A stretch of DNA of 64,000 bases from Anaerolineaceae bacterium (lineage in GTDB: Bacteria > Chloroflexota > Anaerolineae > Anaerolineales > Anaerolineaceae): NCBI GenBank assembly GCA_016841525.1, contig JAENYZ010000003.1:310001-374000 (forward strand). Reading direction: 5' to 3'. Numbering within the stretch: the first letter of the stretch is position 1; the number at the start of each line of letters is the position of its first letter. Below, piece after piece: positions 7,411 through 17,131 of this stretch. A program made the translations under genes and the position numbers. The notes below the pieces were generated by a model. It had not been told where the DNA came from and made no database searches. It saw nothing but the letters and a program-made list of their open reading frames with translations.

Positions 7411-10400
7411 ATGAAACGTCAAATGGTAATGACTGATGCCAACGAAGCAACGGCCTGGGTCGCTTACCGGTTGAACGAGATTATCGCGATCTACCCGATC
7501 ACGCCCTCGTCTCCGATGGGTGAGTATGCCGATGCTTGGTCGGCACAAGGTATTCCTAATATCTGGGGAACTGTCCCCGATGTTACAGAAATGCAAGCCG
7601 AGGGTGGCGCAGCAGGCGCAGTCCATGGTGCGCTGCAAGCTGGCGGCCTGACCACAACCTTCACCGCTTCCCAGGGATTGCTGTTGATGATCCCCAATAT
7701 GTACAAAATTGCCGGCGAACTGACCGCAGCAGTGTTCAATGTCAGTGCCCGTTCTGTGGCAGCCCAGGCGCTTTCAATTTTTGGCGACCACACAGATGTG
7801 ACTGCTGCACGCGCCACCGGCTTTGCAATGCTTGCAAGCGGCTCCGTCCAACAAGCACAGGATATGGCACTTATCGCCCAGGCAGCGACCCTTCGCAGCC
7901 GTGTGCCTTTCCTTCACTTTTTTGACGGCTTCCGAAACTCCCATGAGATTTCAAAGATCGAACGCCTGGATGAGGCAGATCTTGCTGCATTGATCGATGA
8001 TGATTTAATTGCACAGCATCGTGCACGTGCGCTTTCCCCAGATCATCCAGTATTGCGCGGTACCGCCCAAAACCCTGATGTTTTCTTCCAGGGTCGTGAA
8101 ACAGTTAACTCTTTCTATGATAAGACCCCTGAAATTGTCCAGGACGTAATGGACCAATTTGCAGAGCAGGTTGGGCGCTCCTATCACCTCTTTGATTATA
8201 TTGGTGCCCCAGATGCTGAGAGAGTGATCGTATTAATGGCTTCCGGAACAGAAACAGCAGAAGAAACCGTGAAACATCTTGCAGCAAAGGGTGAGAAAGT
8301 AGGTGTGCTATCTGTTCGCCTGTATCGACCTTTCTCTGTACAGCACATGATGGAAGCTTTACCCAAGACTGTTAAGGTCATTGCCGCGCTTGACCGTACA
8401 AAAGAACCAGGCGCCAGCGGTGAACCCCTCTATTTGGATATTGTCAACGCTGTCGATGAGGGTATGGAATTGGGCATTGCACCTTTTGACAAGAAACCAA
8501 AGGTGATTGGCGGCCGTTACGGCCTTTCGTCAAAAGAATTTACACCTGCGATGGTCAAAGGTGTCTTTGATGAAATGAGCAAAGAAAAGCCCAAGAAGCA
8601 CTTTACCGTCGGCATTTATGACGATGTTACCCACACCAACCTGGATTGGGACCCAAGCTTTGAAATTTTGGGTAAAGACGTTGTCCAGGCGATGTTCTTT
8701 GGCCTCGGCGCAGATGGCACCGTCAGTGCGAATAAGAACTCGATCAAGATCATTGGTGAAGATACTAACAATCATGCCCAGGGTTACTTCCAGTATGATT
8801 CGAAGAAATCCGGCGCAGTCACAGTTTCTCACCTGCGCTTCGGACCCGACCCCATTCGGGCGCCGTATCTTATTGCGGAGGGAGAGGCAGATTTCCTTGC
8901 CTGCCATCAATTCTCCTTCTTAGAGAAATTTGACATGCTCAAGTATGCCCGACCCGGTGGCATCTTCTTGCTCAACAGTATTTACGAACCTGAAGAAGTT
9001 TGGGAACACCTCCCGGCAAAAGTTCAGGAAGCATTGATCAAAAAAGATATTCAATTCTATGCCATTGATGCTTACAAAGTTGCTGAAAAGACCAATATGG
9101 GTCAGCGCATCAATACCATTATGCAGACTTGTTTCTTTGCGATCTCCGGTATCCTGCCGAGAGAACAGGCAATTAAAGAAATTAAGAAATCGATCAAAAA
9201 GACCTATGGTAAGCGCGGTGAAGCCGTCGTTAAACAAAATTATGCTGCTGTAGACAGCGCAGTAGAGAATATGGTCAAGATTAGCGTGCCTGACAAGGTC
9301 ACCAGTGAAATCCCTATGCTGCCGGCAGTTCCCGATGCGGCACCTGAATATGTGCGTGATGTGCTGGGAAAGATTATTGACCGGCGCGGCGACGATGTCA
9401 AAGTGAGCGAGATGCCCGTTGACGGCAGCTTCCCCACAGGGACCACCCAGTGGGAAAAACGCAATGTTGCCCTTGAAATCCCTGTTTGGGAGCCGGATCT
9501 GTGCATTCAATGCGGTAAATGTGCTTTTGTTTGCCCGCACGCCACTATTCGCACCCTTGTCTATGAAGACTCCTATCTTGAAAACGCGCCGGAGACCTTC
9601 AAGCATACCAATGCCAAGTTCCGTGAATTCCGTGATGGTTGGTCCTTCACTGTCCAGGTAGCGCCAGAAGACTGCACCGGATGCGGCATGTGTGTTGAGA
9701 ACTGCCCCGCCAAGGATCGAGAGAACCCGAGCAGGAAAGCGATTAATATGGCACCACAGCCCCCAATCCGAGAGCAAGAAGCGGTAAATTGGGACTTCTT
9801 CAAGTCGCTGCCCTATCCAGATCGCAAAAGCTTTACCCCGCACACCGTTAAGAATTCACAGCTTCTTGAGCCTTTGTTTGAGTTCTCAGGTGCCTGTGCA
9901 GGCTGTGGTGAAACACCTTATATCAAACTTGTGACCCAGTTATTTGGCGATCGCATGGTGATTGCAAATGCGACGGGTTGTTCCTCAATTTACGGCGGCA
10001 ACCTGCCCACAACACCTTATACCTTCAATGCAGATGGCCGCGGCCCTGCATGGTCAAACTCCTTGTTTGAAGATAACGCAGAGTTTGGTCTGGGTATGCG
10101 GTTGACAATTGACAAATTTGTTGAATTTGCCAATGAATTGTTAACCAAGATGTCTGATGAGGTTGGAGCAGATCTGGCAGATTCGATTTTGAACGCCAGC
10201 CAGAAGACGGAAGAAGAATTAGAAGCACAGCGAGACCGTGTGAAACAGCTCAAAGCAAAACTTGAAACGCTAAACACACCTGCCGCCCGTAACCTGCTGT
10301 CCCTTGCCGATTACCTTGTACGCAAGAGCGTATGGATATTCGGCGGTGATGGATGGGCATATGATATTGGCTACGGTGGTTTGGATCACGTTCTTGCTTC

Positions 10401-10992
10401 CGGGCGCGACATTAACGTGCTCGTGCTTGACACAGAGGTTTATTCCAACACCGGCGGTCAGTCCTCCAAGGCGACTCCTCGTGCTGCAGTGGCAAAATTC
10501 GCTGCTAATGGGAAAGACCTGCCTAAGAAAGACCTGGGCATGATGGCGATGTCCTATGGTTACGTTTACGTTGCTCGTATCGCCATGGGTGCCAGCGACC
10601 GGCAGACCCTGCAAGCAATCCGTGAAGCGGAAGCTTATAAAGGGCCATCGCTGATCATTGCATATTCACATTGTATTGCCCACGGCATCAACATGAAGCT
10701 TGGGTTGCAGCAGCAGGATCTGGCAGTCAAATCTGGTGTTTGGCCGATATACCGGTACAATCCCGAATTGGCTGCAGTGGGTGAGAACCCCCTGTCCATT
10801 GACTCGAAGGAACCCACGGTTCCCGTTGAGGAATATGCCTACAATGAAACCCGATACCGGATGCTCTTGCAGAGCAATGAGGAACGGGCTGAAATGTTGA
10901 TGCAAAAAGCCAAGAAAGACGCCTCCAGCCGCTGGACGCTTTACCAGCAAATGGCAGACATGCATTACGACAAGCCCGAGAGCAAAGAATAA
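7411..10992 (+). CDS. nifJ: Pyruvate:ferredoxin (flavodoxin) oxidoreductase
   Basis: 1193 residues, the normal length for the one-chain fused enzyme. It oxidises pyruvate with CoA to acetyl-CoA and CO2 and reduces ferredoxin, the central step of anaerobic sugar fermentation. Domains in order: pyruvate-binding domain (YPITPSSPMGE near residue 29), the gamma-type domain, a two-[4Fe-4S] ferredoxin insert (CIQCGKCAFVCP from residue 698 and CTGCGMCVENCP about 55 residues later), the proximal cluster Cys pair CAGCGE, and the thiamine diphosphate site starting GDGWAYDIG near residue 979 and ending in NTGGQSSKATP. Ribosome site AAGGAG, 8 nt before ATG. Followed by a strong terminator. Confidence 0.97.
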   Translation: MKRQMVMTDANEATAWVAYRLNEIIAIYPITPSSPMGEYADAWSAQGIPNIWGTVPDVTEMQAEGGAAGAVHGALQAGGLTTTFTASQGLLLMIPNMYKIAGELTAAVFNVSARSVAAQALSIFGDHTDVTAARATGFAMLASGSVQQAQDMALIAQAATLRSRVPFLHFFDGFRNSHEISKIERLDEADLAALIDDDLIAQHRARALSPDHPVLRGTAQNPDVFFQGRETVNSFYDKTPEIVQDVMDQFAEQVGRSYHLFDYIGAPDAERVIVLMASGTETAEETVKHLAAKGEKVGVLSVRLYRPFSVQHMMEALPKTVKVIAALDRTKEPGASGEPLYLDIVNAVDEGMELGIAPFDKKPKVIGGRYGLSSKEFTPAMVKGVFDEMSKEKPKKHFTVGIYDDVTHTNLDWDPSFEILGKDVVQAMFFGLGADGTVSANKNSIKIIGEDTNNHAQGYFQYDSKKSGAVTVSHLRFGPDPIRAPYLIAEGEADFLACHQFSFLEKFDMLKYARPGGIFLLNSIYEPEEVWEHLPAKVQEALIKKDIQFYAIDAYKVAEKTNMGQRINTIMQTCFFAISGILPREQAIKEIKKSIKKTYGKRGEAVVKQNYAAVDSAVENMVKISVPDKVTSEIPMLPAVPDAAPEYVRDVLGKIIDRRGDDVKVSEMPVDGSFPTGTTQWEKRNVALEIPVWEPDLCIQCGKCAFVCPHATIRTLVYEDSYLENAPETFKHTNAKFREFRDGWSFTVQVAPEDCTGCGMCVENCPAKDRENPSRKAINMAPQPPIREQEAVNWDFFKSLPYPDRKSFTPHTVKNSQLLEPLFEFSGACAGCGETPYIKLVTQLFGDRMVIANATGCSSIYGGNLPTTPYTFNADGRGPAWSNSLFEDNAEFGLGMRLTIDKFVEFANELLTKMSDEVGADLADSILNASQKTEEELEAQRDRVKQLKAKLETLNTPAARNLLSLADYLVRKSVWIFGGDGWAYDIGYGGLDHVLASGRDINVLVLDTEVYSNTGGQSSKATPRAAVAKFAANGKDLPKKDLGMMAMSYGYVYVARIAMGASDRQTLQAIREAEAYKGPSLIIAYSHCIAHGINMKLGLQQQDLAVKSGVWPIYRYNPELAAVGENPLSIDSKEPTVPVEEYAYNETRYRMLLQSNEERAEMLMQKAKKDASSRWTLYQQMADMHYDKPESKE

Positions 10993-11022
10993 AGTTTTGA
11001 ATTAGGTAATTTAGACAAGTAT

Positions 11023-11061
11023 AATAATGGTGATGGACAGCAGTTCATCGCCATTATTTTT
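11023..11061 (+). terminator. Intrinsic terminator of nifJ
   Basis: A 13-bp stem (11023-11035 with 11046-11058, one G-U pair), 10-nt loop, then five T. Confidence 0.88.
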
Positions 11062-11108
11062 AGGAATTAAATTTAGATTTACTCAATAATATCAATGATG
11101 GAGGAATA

Positions 11109-12113
11109 ATGATTGATCTAAAAACCAAATACCTTGGACTTGAATTAAAGAACCCCTTGGTTGCATCAGCATCAGCGCTTTCAAAAAAGACATCCTATGT
11201 TAAGCAAATGGAAGATGCTGGCATCAGCGCAGTGGTGATGTACTCGCTGTTTGAAGAACAAATTACACATGACAGCCTGGCATTTAATTATTATATGGAG
11301 CGCGGTACAGATCGCTTTGCTGAAAGTCTGGATTATTTCCCGGACCTCGACAGGTACAATGTAGGACCTGATCAGTACCTGGAACAAATTCAACGCAATA
11401 AAGAGGCTGTGGATATCCCGGTCATTGCCAGCTTGAACGGCGTTTCAAATACGGGTTGGATCAAGTACGCTCAAAAAATGGCGGAAGCTGGGGCAGATGC
11501 GCTGGAATTGAATACGTATTACATTTCGGCCAACCCTGATGTCACGTCACAACAGCTTGAAGATAATTATTTTGAACTTGTCAAAGCGGTCTGTGAGAAC
11601 GTCGATATCCCTGTATCCGTGAAGTTAAGCCCGTTTTTCTCGACTTTGCCAAACCTGATTCGCCGACTTGGAGACGCTGGTGCTGAGGGCTTTGTGCTTT
11701 TCAATCGCTTTATTCAACCCGACCTGAATATTGAAAAACTGGAAGTGGACACCACTTTGCATCTCTCCACTTCTGAAGAATTACTCCTGCCCTTACGTTG
11801 GGTCGCATTATTATATGGACGCACTGGTGCTAATTTAGCTTTGACGAGCGGCGTGCACAACGGTGTCGATTTGGTTAAATCCGTGATGGCTGGTGCTGAT
11901 GTCGCCATGGTTGCCTCTGAATTCGTGGCTAAGGGTGTAGGCCGTGCGACGGAAATGCTGGCGGAGATGGAAAATTGGATGACGGCTTATGAATATGATT
12001 CTGTTGCGAAAATGCGCGGCAGCATGAGCCAGAAGAATGTAAGCAACCCCGCCGCATTTGAACGGGCAAATTATATGAAAGCCCTGCAGTCTTACGATAA
12101 TAAACTGCCGTAA
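11109..12113 (+). CDS. Dihydroorotate dehydrogenase-like flavoprotein
   Basis: 334 residues with a class 1 dihydroorotate dehydrogenase-type TIM barrel: MIDLKTKYLGLELKNPL at the start, the conserved barrel segments ADALELNTYY and VKLSPFFSTL, and the FMN phosphate-binding region SGVHNGVDLVKSVMAGAD. I do not think it is the pyrimidine enzyme PyrD. The barrel core carries an unusual C-terminal tail (about residues 290-334), and no pyrimidine gene is near. Proteins of this type are, from memory, often encoded next to nifJ, so a redox role tied to pyruvate oxidation is plausible. Ribosome site GGAGG, 5 nt before ATG. Own terminator at 12181. Confidence 0.75.
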   Translation: MIDLKTKYLGLELKNPLVASASALSKKTSYVKQMEDAGISAVVMYSLFEEQITHDSLAFNYYMERGTDRFAESLDYFPDLDRYNVGPDQYLEQIQRNKEAVDIPVIASLNGVSNTGWIKYAQKMAEAGADALELNTYYISANPDVTSQQLEDNYFELVKAVCENVDIPVSVKLSPFFSTLPNLIRRLGDAGAEGFVLFNRFIQPDLNIEKLEVDTTLHLSTSEELLLPLRWVALLYGRTGANLALTSGVHNGVDLVKSVMAGADVAMVASEFVAKGVGRATEMLAEMENWMTAYEYDSVAKMRGSMSQKNVSNPAAFERANYMKALQSYDNKLP

Positions 12114-12180
12114 GCCTGGTAAAAAACAGAGGCTGATTTTCTAAACTGCACAAAATTATTAGCCTAAAAATAAGCAGGAA

Positions 12181-12221
12181 AAAAGGACTGAGTTCTGAAT
12201 TAATGAGGGCTCAGTCCTTTT
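12181..12221 (+). terminator. Intrinsic terminator after the DHOD-like gene
   Basis: AAAAGGACTGAG (12181-12192) pairs with CTCAGTCCTTTT (12210-12221) around a 17-nt loop. The arms themselves end in A and T runs. Confidence 0.75.
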
Positions 12222-12285
12222 CGTTTAAGCTTGATTCCTTTGTGGCTAAATGCTTTCGATGAGAATCAAGATTCAAACAATTATC

Positions 12286-12411
12286 TTGGAGTGAGGGGCT
12301 TTAGCCCGAATATCTTTAGATAAGAAGTTGTTCACAGAATCGCAAAAGTGTTTTCTATCTTTCTTAAAAATTTCTTGTTTATATCTTTATCGGCCTGAAG
12401 GCCTCGCTCCA
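12286..12411 (+). repeat. Inverted-repeat element of about 126 bp
   Basis: The left end reads TTGGAGTGAGGGGCTTTAGC and the complement of the right end reads CTGGAGCGAGGCCTTCAGGC. The arms are imperfect terminal inverted repeats of about 25-30 bp, each containing its own small hairpin (GGGCTTTAGCCC; GGCCTGAAGGCC). No ORF inside. It looks like a non-autonomous MITE- or REP-type element. With the terminator just before it, it accounts for most of the gap 12114-12511. Confidence 0.55.
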
Positions 12412-12511
12412 GAATGACAACAAATCTTTAGTCCCTGCATCAATCAGGAAATAAATAAAATGAAAATGCGACTATGCAAATTTGCTCACTAGAATTTAGA
12501 AAAAGAAACTT

Positions 12512-13786
12512 TCAAGCTTGGATTTTCTTCTTCCCTCGTAAAAAGAAAGCATAATACATTCCAATGGCGAGGATATATAAAGAAATGGTCCCGATAAATG
12601 GGGGGCCGAAACCGTAATTAACCTGCATCCACCCGCTGGCAACCGGGCTGAAGGCGCGTCCAAAGCTGTGTACCATGCTGTTCAGGCTGGCGACCATGGC
12701 GCGCGATTCTGAATCGACCTGCTCCATCACAAAAGTCTGGTAAACCGGTGAGCTCATGTTCATCAGGGTCAACCGCACAAAATAAGCCAGGGCGCTTAAG
12801 CCGTACACCGGCGAAAAGCCTAAAAGCACCAGGAAAGGTATCGAAATAGCCTGGGAATAAACAACTACTTTCATTTTGCCATAGCGATCTGCAAAGGCGG
12901 GTGCGAGGATCAGACCGACGCCCATTGCCAATGAACCCCAGGCGAACATCGTGCCAATCACAGGATCGGGCTGCTTGTGGACATTACTGAAGAAAATATT
13001 CATAAAGGGCATGATTAAGCCCGCCCCGATCGAGGTGATAAACATCGGCAGCAATAATTTTGTCAGCATCCCGGGATTTTCACGTGCATAGCTGATCGGT
13101 GCGAATGCGGATTGTTGTTCAAAAGGAATTTTATTGCGTTTGAGCATCAAGCGCGGGATGACGGCGACGATCACCAATACCCCGGAAACACCTATCGCCC
13201 ATGCATAGGCTTGTGAACTGACCGCACTCACATTCAGAGAATCGCCAAACCAGGTGGGCAGAAAGCCGCCAACCCAGTCACCGACTGAAAAAGCTGCCAT
13301 GCGCAGCCCTGAGCTGATGCTGAACAGGTAGGTTCTTTCGATTTCACCGCTGTTTTCCATCAGGAATGGGCCGCTTGTGACGCCTCCAAGGCTTGAGCCG
13401 ACCCCCATCAAGATGTTCGTGATAATTAGAATGGGAACTGATGGGGCTGTCACCATTAACAAGATTGAAGCGCCAATGACAAGCCCGGAAATGATCAGGG
13501 ATAATTTCCTTCCAAGTACATCTGCCAAATACCCCATTGGCAGCGCAGCAATCAACACGGACATACTGCTTACAGTCGACAGCAAGCCCATAAAAGTTTC
13601 GTCATAACCCAGGCTGCGCAGAAAAAAGTTAAATAAGATGCGGTGAATTCCGAACCCCGCACCGTAAATCATGATGCTGATCAGGTATTTTCGGGCATTT
13701 GGGCTGAATGCACGCACGCGTTCAATGTAAGTTTTGACAACGCCGGCGTTTTCGGCATTGATTTCTTCTTGTTGTAGAGATGCCAA
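12512..13786 (-). CDS. Major facilitator superfamily transporter
   Basis: 424 residues with about twelve hydrophobic segments and the MFS loop 2-3 motif in the form GYLADVLGRKLSLI (about residue 84). Probably an exporter, but the substrate is unknown. The start is TTG at 13786, preceded by AGGGG lying inside the last codons of the upstream regulator; the stop of the regulator and this start are 2 bp apart, so the two form one operon with coupled translation. Context with an ArsR-type repressor suggests a drug or metabolite efflux pump under local control. Confidence 0.85.
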   Translation of the reverse strand: MASLQQEEINAENAGVVKTYIERVRAFSPNARKYLISIMIYGAGFGIHRILFNFFLRSLGYDETFMGLLSTVSSMSVLIAALPMGYLADVLGRKLSLIISGLVIGASILLMVTAPSVPILIITNILMGVGSSLGGVTSGPFLMENSGEIERTYLFSISSGLRMAAFSVGDWVGGFLPTWFGDSLNVSAVSSQAYAWAIGVSGVLVIVAVIPRLMLKRNKIPFEQQSAFAPISYARENPGMLTKLLLPMFITSIGAGLIMPFMNIFFSNVHKQPDPVIGTMFAWGSLAMGVGLILAPAFADRYGKMKVVVYSQAISIPFLVLLGFSPVYGLSALAYFVRLTLMNMSSPVYQTFVMEQVDSESRAMVASLNSMVHSFGRAFSPVASGWMQVNYGFGPPFIGTISLYILAIGMYYAFFLRGKKKIQA

Positions 13787-13788
13787 AA

Positions 13789-14847
13789 TTATTCCCCTGG
13801 TAAGTATTCCTCTAAGTTTTTCATGGTTGACTTCAAACCCTCTTGACGGATCGCATAACGTCTTTCTGCTCGAGGTGATACGGTGACAAAAACCAATCCT
13901 GCCAGACGCAAATTTTGAAGATGATGGATCACCGTCGGTGGCCTCAAGCGCAAGATTTTTGCCAATTCACCCGGTGTTGAAGGACCTTCCAGCAAATAAC
14001 GTAATATTCGCAGTCTTGTGGGGTCAGCAAGGGCTTTTAGCGAATTCAATAATTCTTCAGGTACAAGCTCACCCGGCACCAAAGTCTTTCCTTTGGGGCG
14101 CGCACCAAACAGGATGATACCTTTGTCGTCATCCAGGCGATTGTAAAACATAAAAGGCGCACTCCAAAATGAAGGTGCCATAATCAGTTCAGAAACCTCT
14201 GAAATCCAGTCCATCCGAACACCTTCTGACAATGCCTCTATCAGGCTTAAGGGATCTTTTTCCTCTGCCAGTGCCTGTGCTTGTTCCAGGGCTTTATCCT
14301 GGGCTGGGGTGATTCGGGGTTCTTCTTCGAGGAAGAAGTTGTTGACATATGTTTTTAATGCTTCAAGGAAGTTTTCGCCAAATGTTTCACGATCAGACCA
14401 GGCATCAAAAATCGCCCGTCCAAATGATTTTGTGTACCTATCTGGATTGTACATGGTTTCTTTTATTCTTGTTTCAAGGTTAGCTGTTAACCGCTGTTTG
14501 CCATCCAATGAGAGCAAACACTCGCGATAGGCGTCTATTCTTGGATGGTTCCGGTTGCCAAAAGTCATGGCGGTCAGGCGGTCCTGTGGCGCAAGCTTTT
14601 CTAAAGCTGTAATCGCCGCCTTTGAATCTTTTGGTTCGGGAAGACTGTAAAGCCATGGCAAGGGCACGCCCAAAAAATCCTGGGAATGCTCTAAAACGTC
14701 TCGCATAGGGATTGGCATGCGAGAGCGCACGCCTGCTGCCCATGAAGGGCGTAGGCCGAATTCATCCGGGCGATGAAGAATGTATAGGCTGACAAAAAGA
14801 TCGTAAGCGCTCCCTTTGTCCCAGGAAATTGCAGGTTTTTGATTCAT
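13789..14847 (-). CDS. ArsR-type winged-helix transcriptional regulator with large N-terminal domain
   Basis: 352 residues. The last 90 residues are a clear ArsR/SmtB helix-turn-helix (LKALADPTRLRILRYLLEG, then TPGELAKILRLRPPTVIHHL). The first 250 residues are an uncharacterised domain without ArsR metal-site Cys clusters, so the signal is probably not a metal. Directly upstream of the MFS gene in one operon. A palindrome at 14929-14950, in the presumed promoter region, is a good autoregulatory operator candidate. Confidence 0.8.
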   Translation of the reverse strand: MNQKPAISWDKGSAYDLFVSLYILHRPDEFGLRPSWAAGVRSRMPIPMRDVLEHSQDFLGVPLPWLYSLPEPKDSKAAITALEKLAPQDRLTAMTFGNRNHPRIDAYRECLLSLDGKQRLTANLETRIKETMYNPDRYTKSFGRAIFDAWSDRETFGENFLEALKTYVNNFFLEEEPRITPAQDKALEQAQALAEEKDPLSLIEALSEGVRMDWISEVSELIMAPSFWSAPFMFYNRLDDDKGIILFGARPKGKTLVPGELVPEELLNSLKALADPTRLRILRYLLEGPSTPGELAKILRLRPPTVIHHLQNLRLAGLVFVTVSPRAERRYAIRQEGLKSTMKNLEEYLPGE

Positions 14848-14928
14848 GATTTCACCTCACTTCGTTGAAGTAATTTGAATTTTATTGTGTTTCGATAATG
14901 TTTTTAGGGTAGATAAATACCTAATATT

Positions 14929-14950
14929 TTATTAGATATTAGTCTAATAA
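14929..14950 (-). promoter_or_regulatory. Candidate operator of the ArsR-type regulator
   Basis: TTATTAGA - 6 bp - TCTAATAA, a perfect 8+8 inverted repeat, about 80 bp before the regulator start. A further related half site (CTAATATTTTATTA) lies beside it. Spacing and symmetry suit a dimeric winged-helix repressor. Confidence 0.45.
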
Positions 14951-15013
14951 ATGATGTTTGTCAAGGGGAAATGTGGGTAAAAGACCAGGACGATAAAATG
15001 ATAATCAGGTCTC

Positions 15014-15042
15014 TTAACAATCATGTCTTAGGGTGTTAGAAT
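15014..15042 (+). promoter_or_regulatory. Promoter of the LCP gene
   Basis: TTAACA (15014-15019), 17-nt spacer, TAGAAT (15037-15042). Transcription would start about 30 nt before the ATG at 15079. Confidence 0.6.
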
Positions 15043-15078
15043 CATTAGGCCTAAATCGCGTTGAAATGGAGCGCATTT

Positions 15079-16488
15079 ATGAAACTATTTGAAAAATTTA
15101 AGAACAACTTTCCTAAGGATTGGATAACGCGTTCTATATTAGCTGTTGTCGTTCTTCTCAGTGTGGTGGGTGCATTTTTCCTGTCTGAAGCAGTGGGCGG
15201 CTATGTTGCCAGAACCACAGCTTTTTCGCTGCCGGGTGATCCGCTTGTAAAGGAGCCAGAAGTTGAAGGCACCCCCGGTGAGAATTCGGAAATGGAACCG
15301 GTGCAAAATCCCCAGATTGACCTGCCAGACCCCGACCCCTGGGACGGCACTAGCCGCGTAAATATCTTGCTGCTGGGGCTGGATATACGCGATGAAGAAG
15401 ACTTTGATGAAGCACCTCGATCTGACACAATGATCTTGTTATCGATGGATCCCCTCAATAATACTGCGGCTGCGATTGCAATCCCGCGTGATTTATGGAT
15501 ACCAATCCCTGGTTTCAGCTACCAGAAAATAAATGTTGCTTATCGGTTTGGCGAGTTATATGACATCCCCGGCGGGGGTCCAGCTTTAGCATCACAGACG
15601 GTTGAGTCATTGCTTGGTGTTCCGATTGATTTCTACGCACAAATTGATTTTCAAGCCTTTGTTGATTTTATTAACCACATTGAAGGCCTCAGGTTTACTT
15701 TTGAAGAGCCGATTACCCTCGACCGTCGCGGCAAATGGAATACGGTAACGCTTGACCCCGGCACATACGCACTGGATGGCGAGTATGTTCTGGCGTATGC
15801 GCGAGATCGTCACACAGCTGGCGATGATTTTGACCGCTCAAGCCGTCAAATGGAAGTCATCCTTAAAATCCGTGAACGCATCTTAGAGTTTAATATGCTG
15901 CCGACTCTTGTAAAAAATTCACCAGCGATTTATGATGATCTTTCCACAGGAATTCGTACTAATATGAGCCTTAACCAGGCGGTCCAACTTGCCTGGAAAG
16001 CAATGGAGATTCCACGTGAGAATATTGAGATGGTGGTTATCGGTCCGGAATACATAACCCTTGAAAAATCACCGGACGGACTTGATATCCTCCGACCAAT
16101 CCCTGACAAAATTCGTTTGCTGCGGGACCAAGTGTTGAGTTCGGGCGGCGTTTTGAGCCCGGTCTCCGATGAGGAGCTATTGACATTGGTGACAGAAGAA
16201 TCAGCCCGGATTACTTTATTGAACGGAAGCTACCAGGGTGATCTGGCAGAAGTCACAGCCCAGTGGTTCCAGGAGCAAGGCGTGAATGTTCTGGGGACTG
16301 GCTATGCCAACCCCACATCCGTTTCAACGGTGACCATGCAGGGATCAACGTCTTATGCTTTGCGGTGGATTTCAGAGACTTTTGGCATGACATCCGGACA
16401 AATCAGGCACGATTTTTTACCAAATGGAGAGATGGATATCATACTGATACTGGGTGATGACTGGGCGTCGAATAACCCAATGCCTTAA
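15079..16488 (+). CDS. LytR-CpsA-Psr (LCP) family cell-wall glycopolymer transferase
   Basis: 469 residues. The frame opens with TTG at 15061, but GGAG at 15068-15071 lies 7 nt before the ATG at 15079, which I use. One N-terminal membrane helix (about residues 15-40), a Pro-rich acidic linker, the LCP domain (about residues 90-290, with SDTMILLSMDP, AIPRDLWIPIPG and the Arg pair in YARDRHTAGDDFDRSSRQ), then a LytR_C domain (about residues 375-465). LCP enzymes transfer glycopolymers from a lipid carrier to the wall. In a monoderm-like Chloroflexota envelope this would act outside the membrane. Confidence 0.88.
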   Translation: MKLFEKFKNNFPKDWITRSILAVVVLLSVVGAFFLSEAVGGYVARTTAFSLPGDPLVKEPEVEGTPGENSEMEPVQNPQIDLPDPDPWDGTSRVNILLLGLDIRDEEDFDEAPRSDTMILLSMDPLNNTAAAIAIPRDLWIPIPGFSYQKINVAYRFGELYDIPGGGPALASQTVESLLGVPIDFYAQIDFQAFVDFINHIEGLRFTFEEPITLDRRGKWNTVTLDPGTYALDGEYVLAYARDRHTAGDDFDRSSRQMEVILKIRERILEFNMLPTLVKNSPAIYDDLSTGIRTNMSLNQAVQLAWKAMEIPRENIEMVVIGPEYITLEKSPDGLDILRPIPDKIRLLRDQVLSSGGVLSPVSDEELLTLVTEESARITLLNGSYQGDLAEVTAQWFQEQGVNVLGTGYANPTSVSTVTMQGSTSYALRWISETFGMTSGQIRHDFLPNGEMDIILILGDDWASNNPMP

Positions 16489-16525
16489 TTGGGGCCTTCT
16501 CTTGAAATTTAATACTTCAATACAT

Positions 16526-16942
16526 TTACAAGCGTTTCTTCAGAAAAAAGCGTGAATGTCCGGATGGAAATTCTTCTAATTTACCAAATAATTGATAACC
16601 CAGCTTTTTGTAAAAACCTGGTGCCTGAAAACAAAAGGTATCCAGGTATGCATACTCTGCACCACGCTTACGCCCCTCATCCTCAGCCATTTCTAAAAGT
16701 TGGCGACCATAGCCCTGCCCCCGCAAATTCTCTGGCAGCCACATCAGGTTGATGTAAAGCCAGTTCCAATATGTCATCCCTATGACACCACCTAGAATTT
16801 CCCCATCTGAGTCTTCAAGCACAAAGCATAAATTTTTTCCATGGTCATCACCAGCTTTCCCGGTATTATAGGCTGTAATCCCACCGCCAATCACGTCCCA
16901 CGCTGGTTCTTGAAGGTATTTGATGTTAATCTTCTTATCCAT
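16526..16942 (-). CDS. GNAT-family N-acetyltransferase
   Basis: 138 residues with the acetyl-CoA loop RGQGYG (about residues 74-79) and the C-terminal pattern APGFYKKLGYQ. It is clearly related to the protein at 54599-55051: both share the layout of an ILGG strand, the RGxGxG loop, then FGKLGYKIGGKLE-type ends. Substrate unknown. Convergent with the LCP gene. Ribosome site AGGAGA, 4 nt before ATG. Confidence 0.8.
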   Translation of the reverse strand: MDKKINIKYLQEPAWDVIGGGITAYNTGKAGDDHGKNLCFVLEDSDGEILGGVIGMTYWNWLYINLMWLPENLRGQGYGRQLLEMAEDEGRKRGAEYAYLDTFCFQAPGFYKKLGYQLFGKLEEFPSGHSRFFLKKRL

Positions 16943-17131
16943 ATATTCTCCTGAGGTCGCCTAATACATGATTAATACTGTTGAAGCATAAGAATCATTA
17001 TCTAACAAGTTAACTTTATAATAGCCTTTTGATAATTGCAAATTCCTGTTTCATACAAACAAAATTTCTGTTTGTCGGATGTGTAGATTGAAATTACCAA
17101 ATTTGTCCTAAAATTATCGGATTTCTATTAT

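Noticed and set aside
8920-9843. 307-codon open frame antisense to nifJ
   Set aside because: It is the shadow of the GC-biased third codon positions of nifJ; no ribosome site, no recognisable protein pattern, and nifJ is certain.
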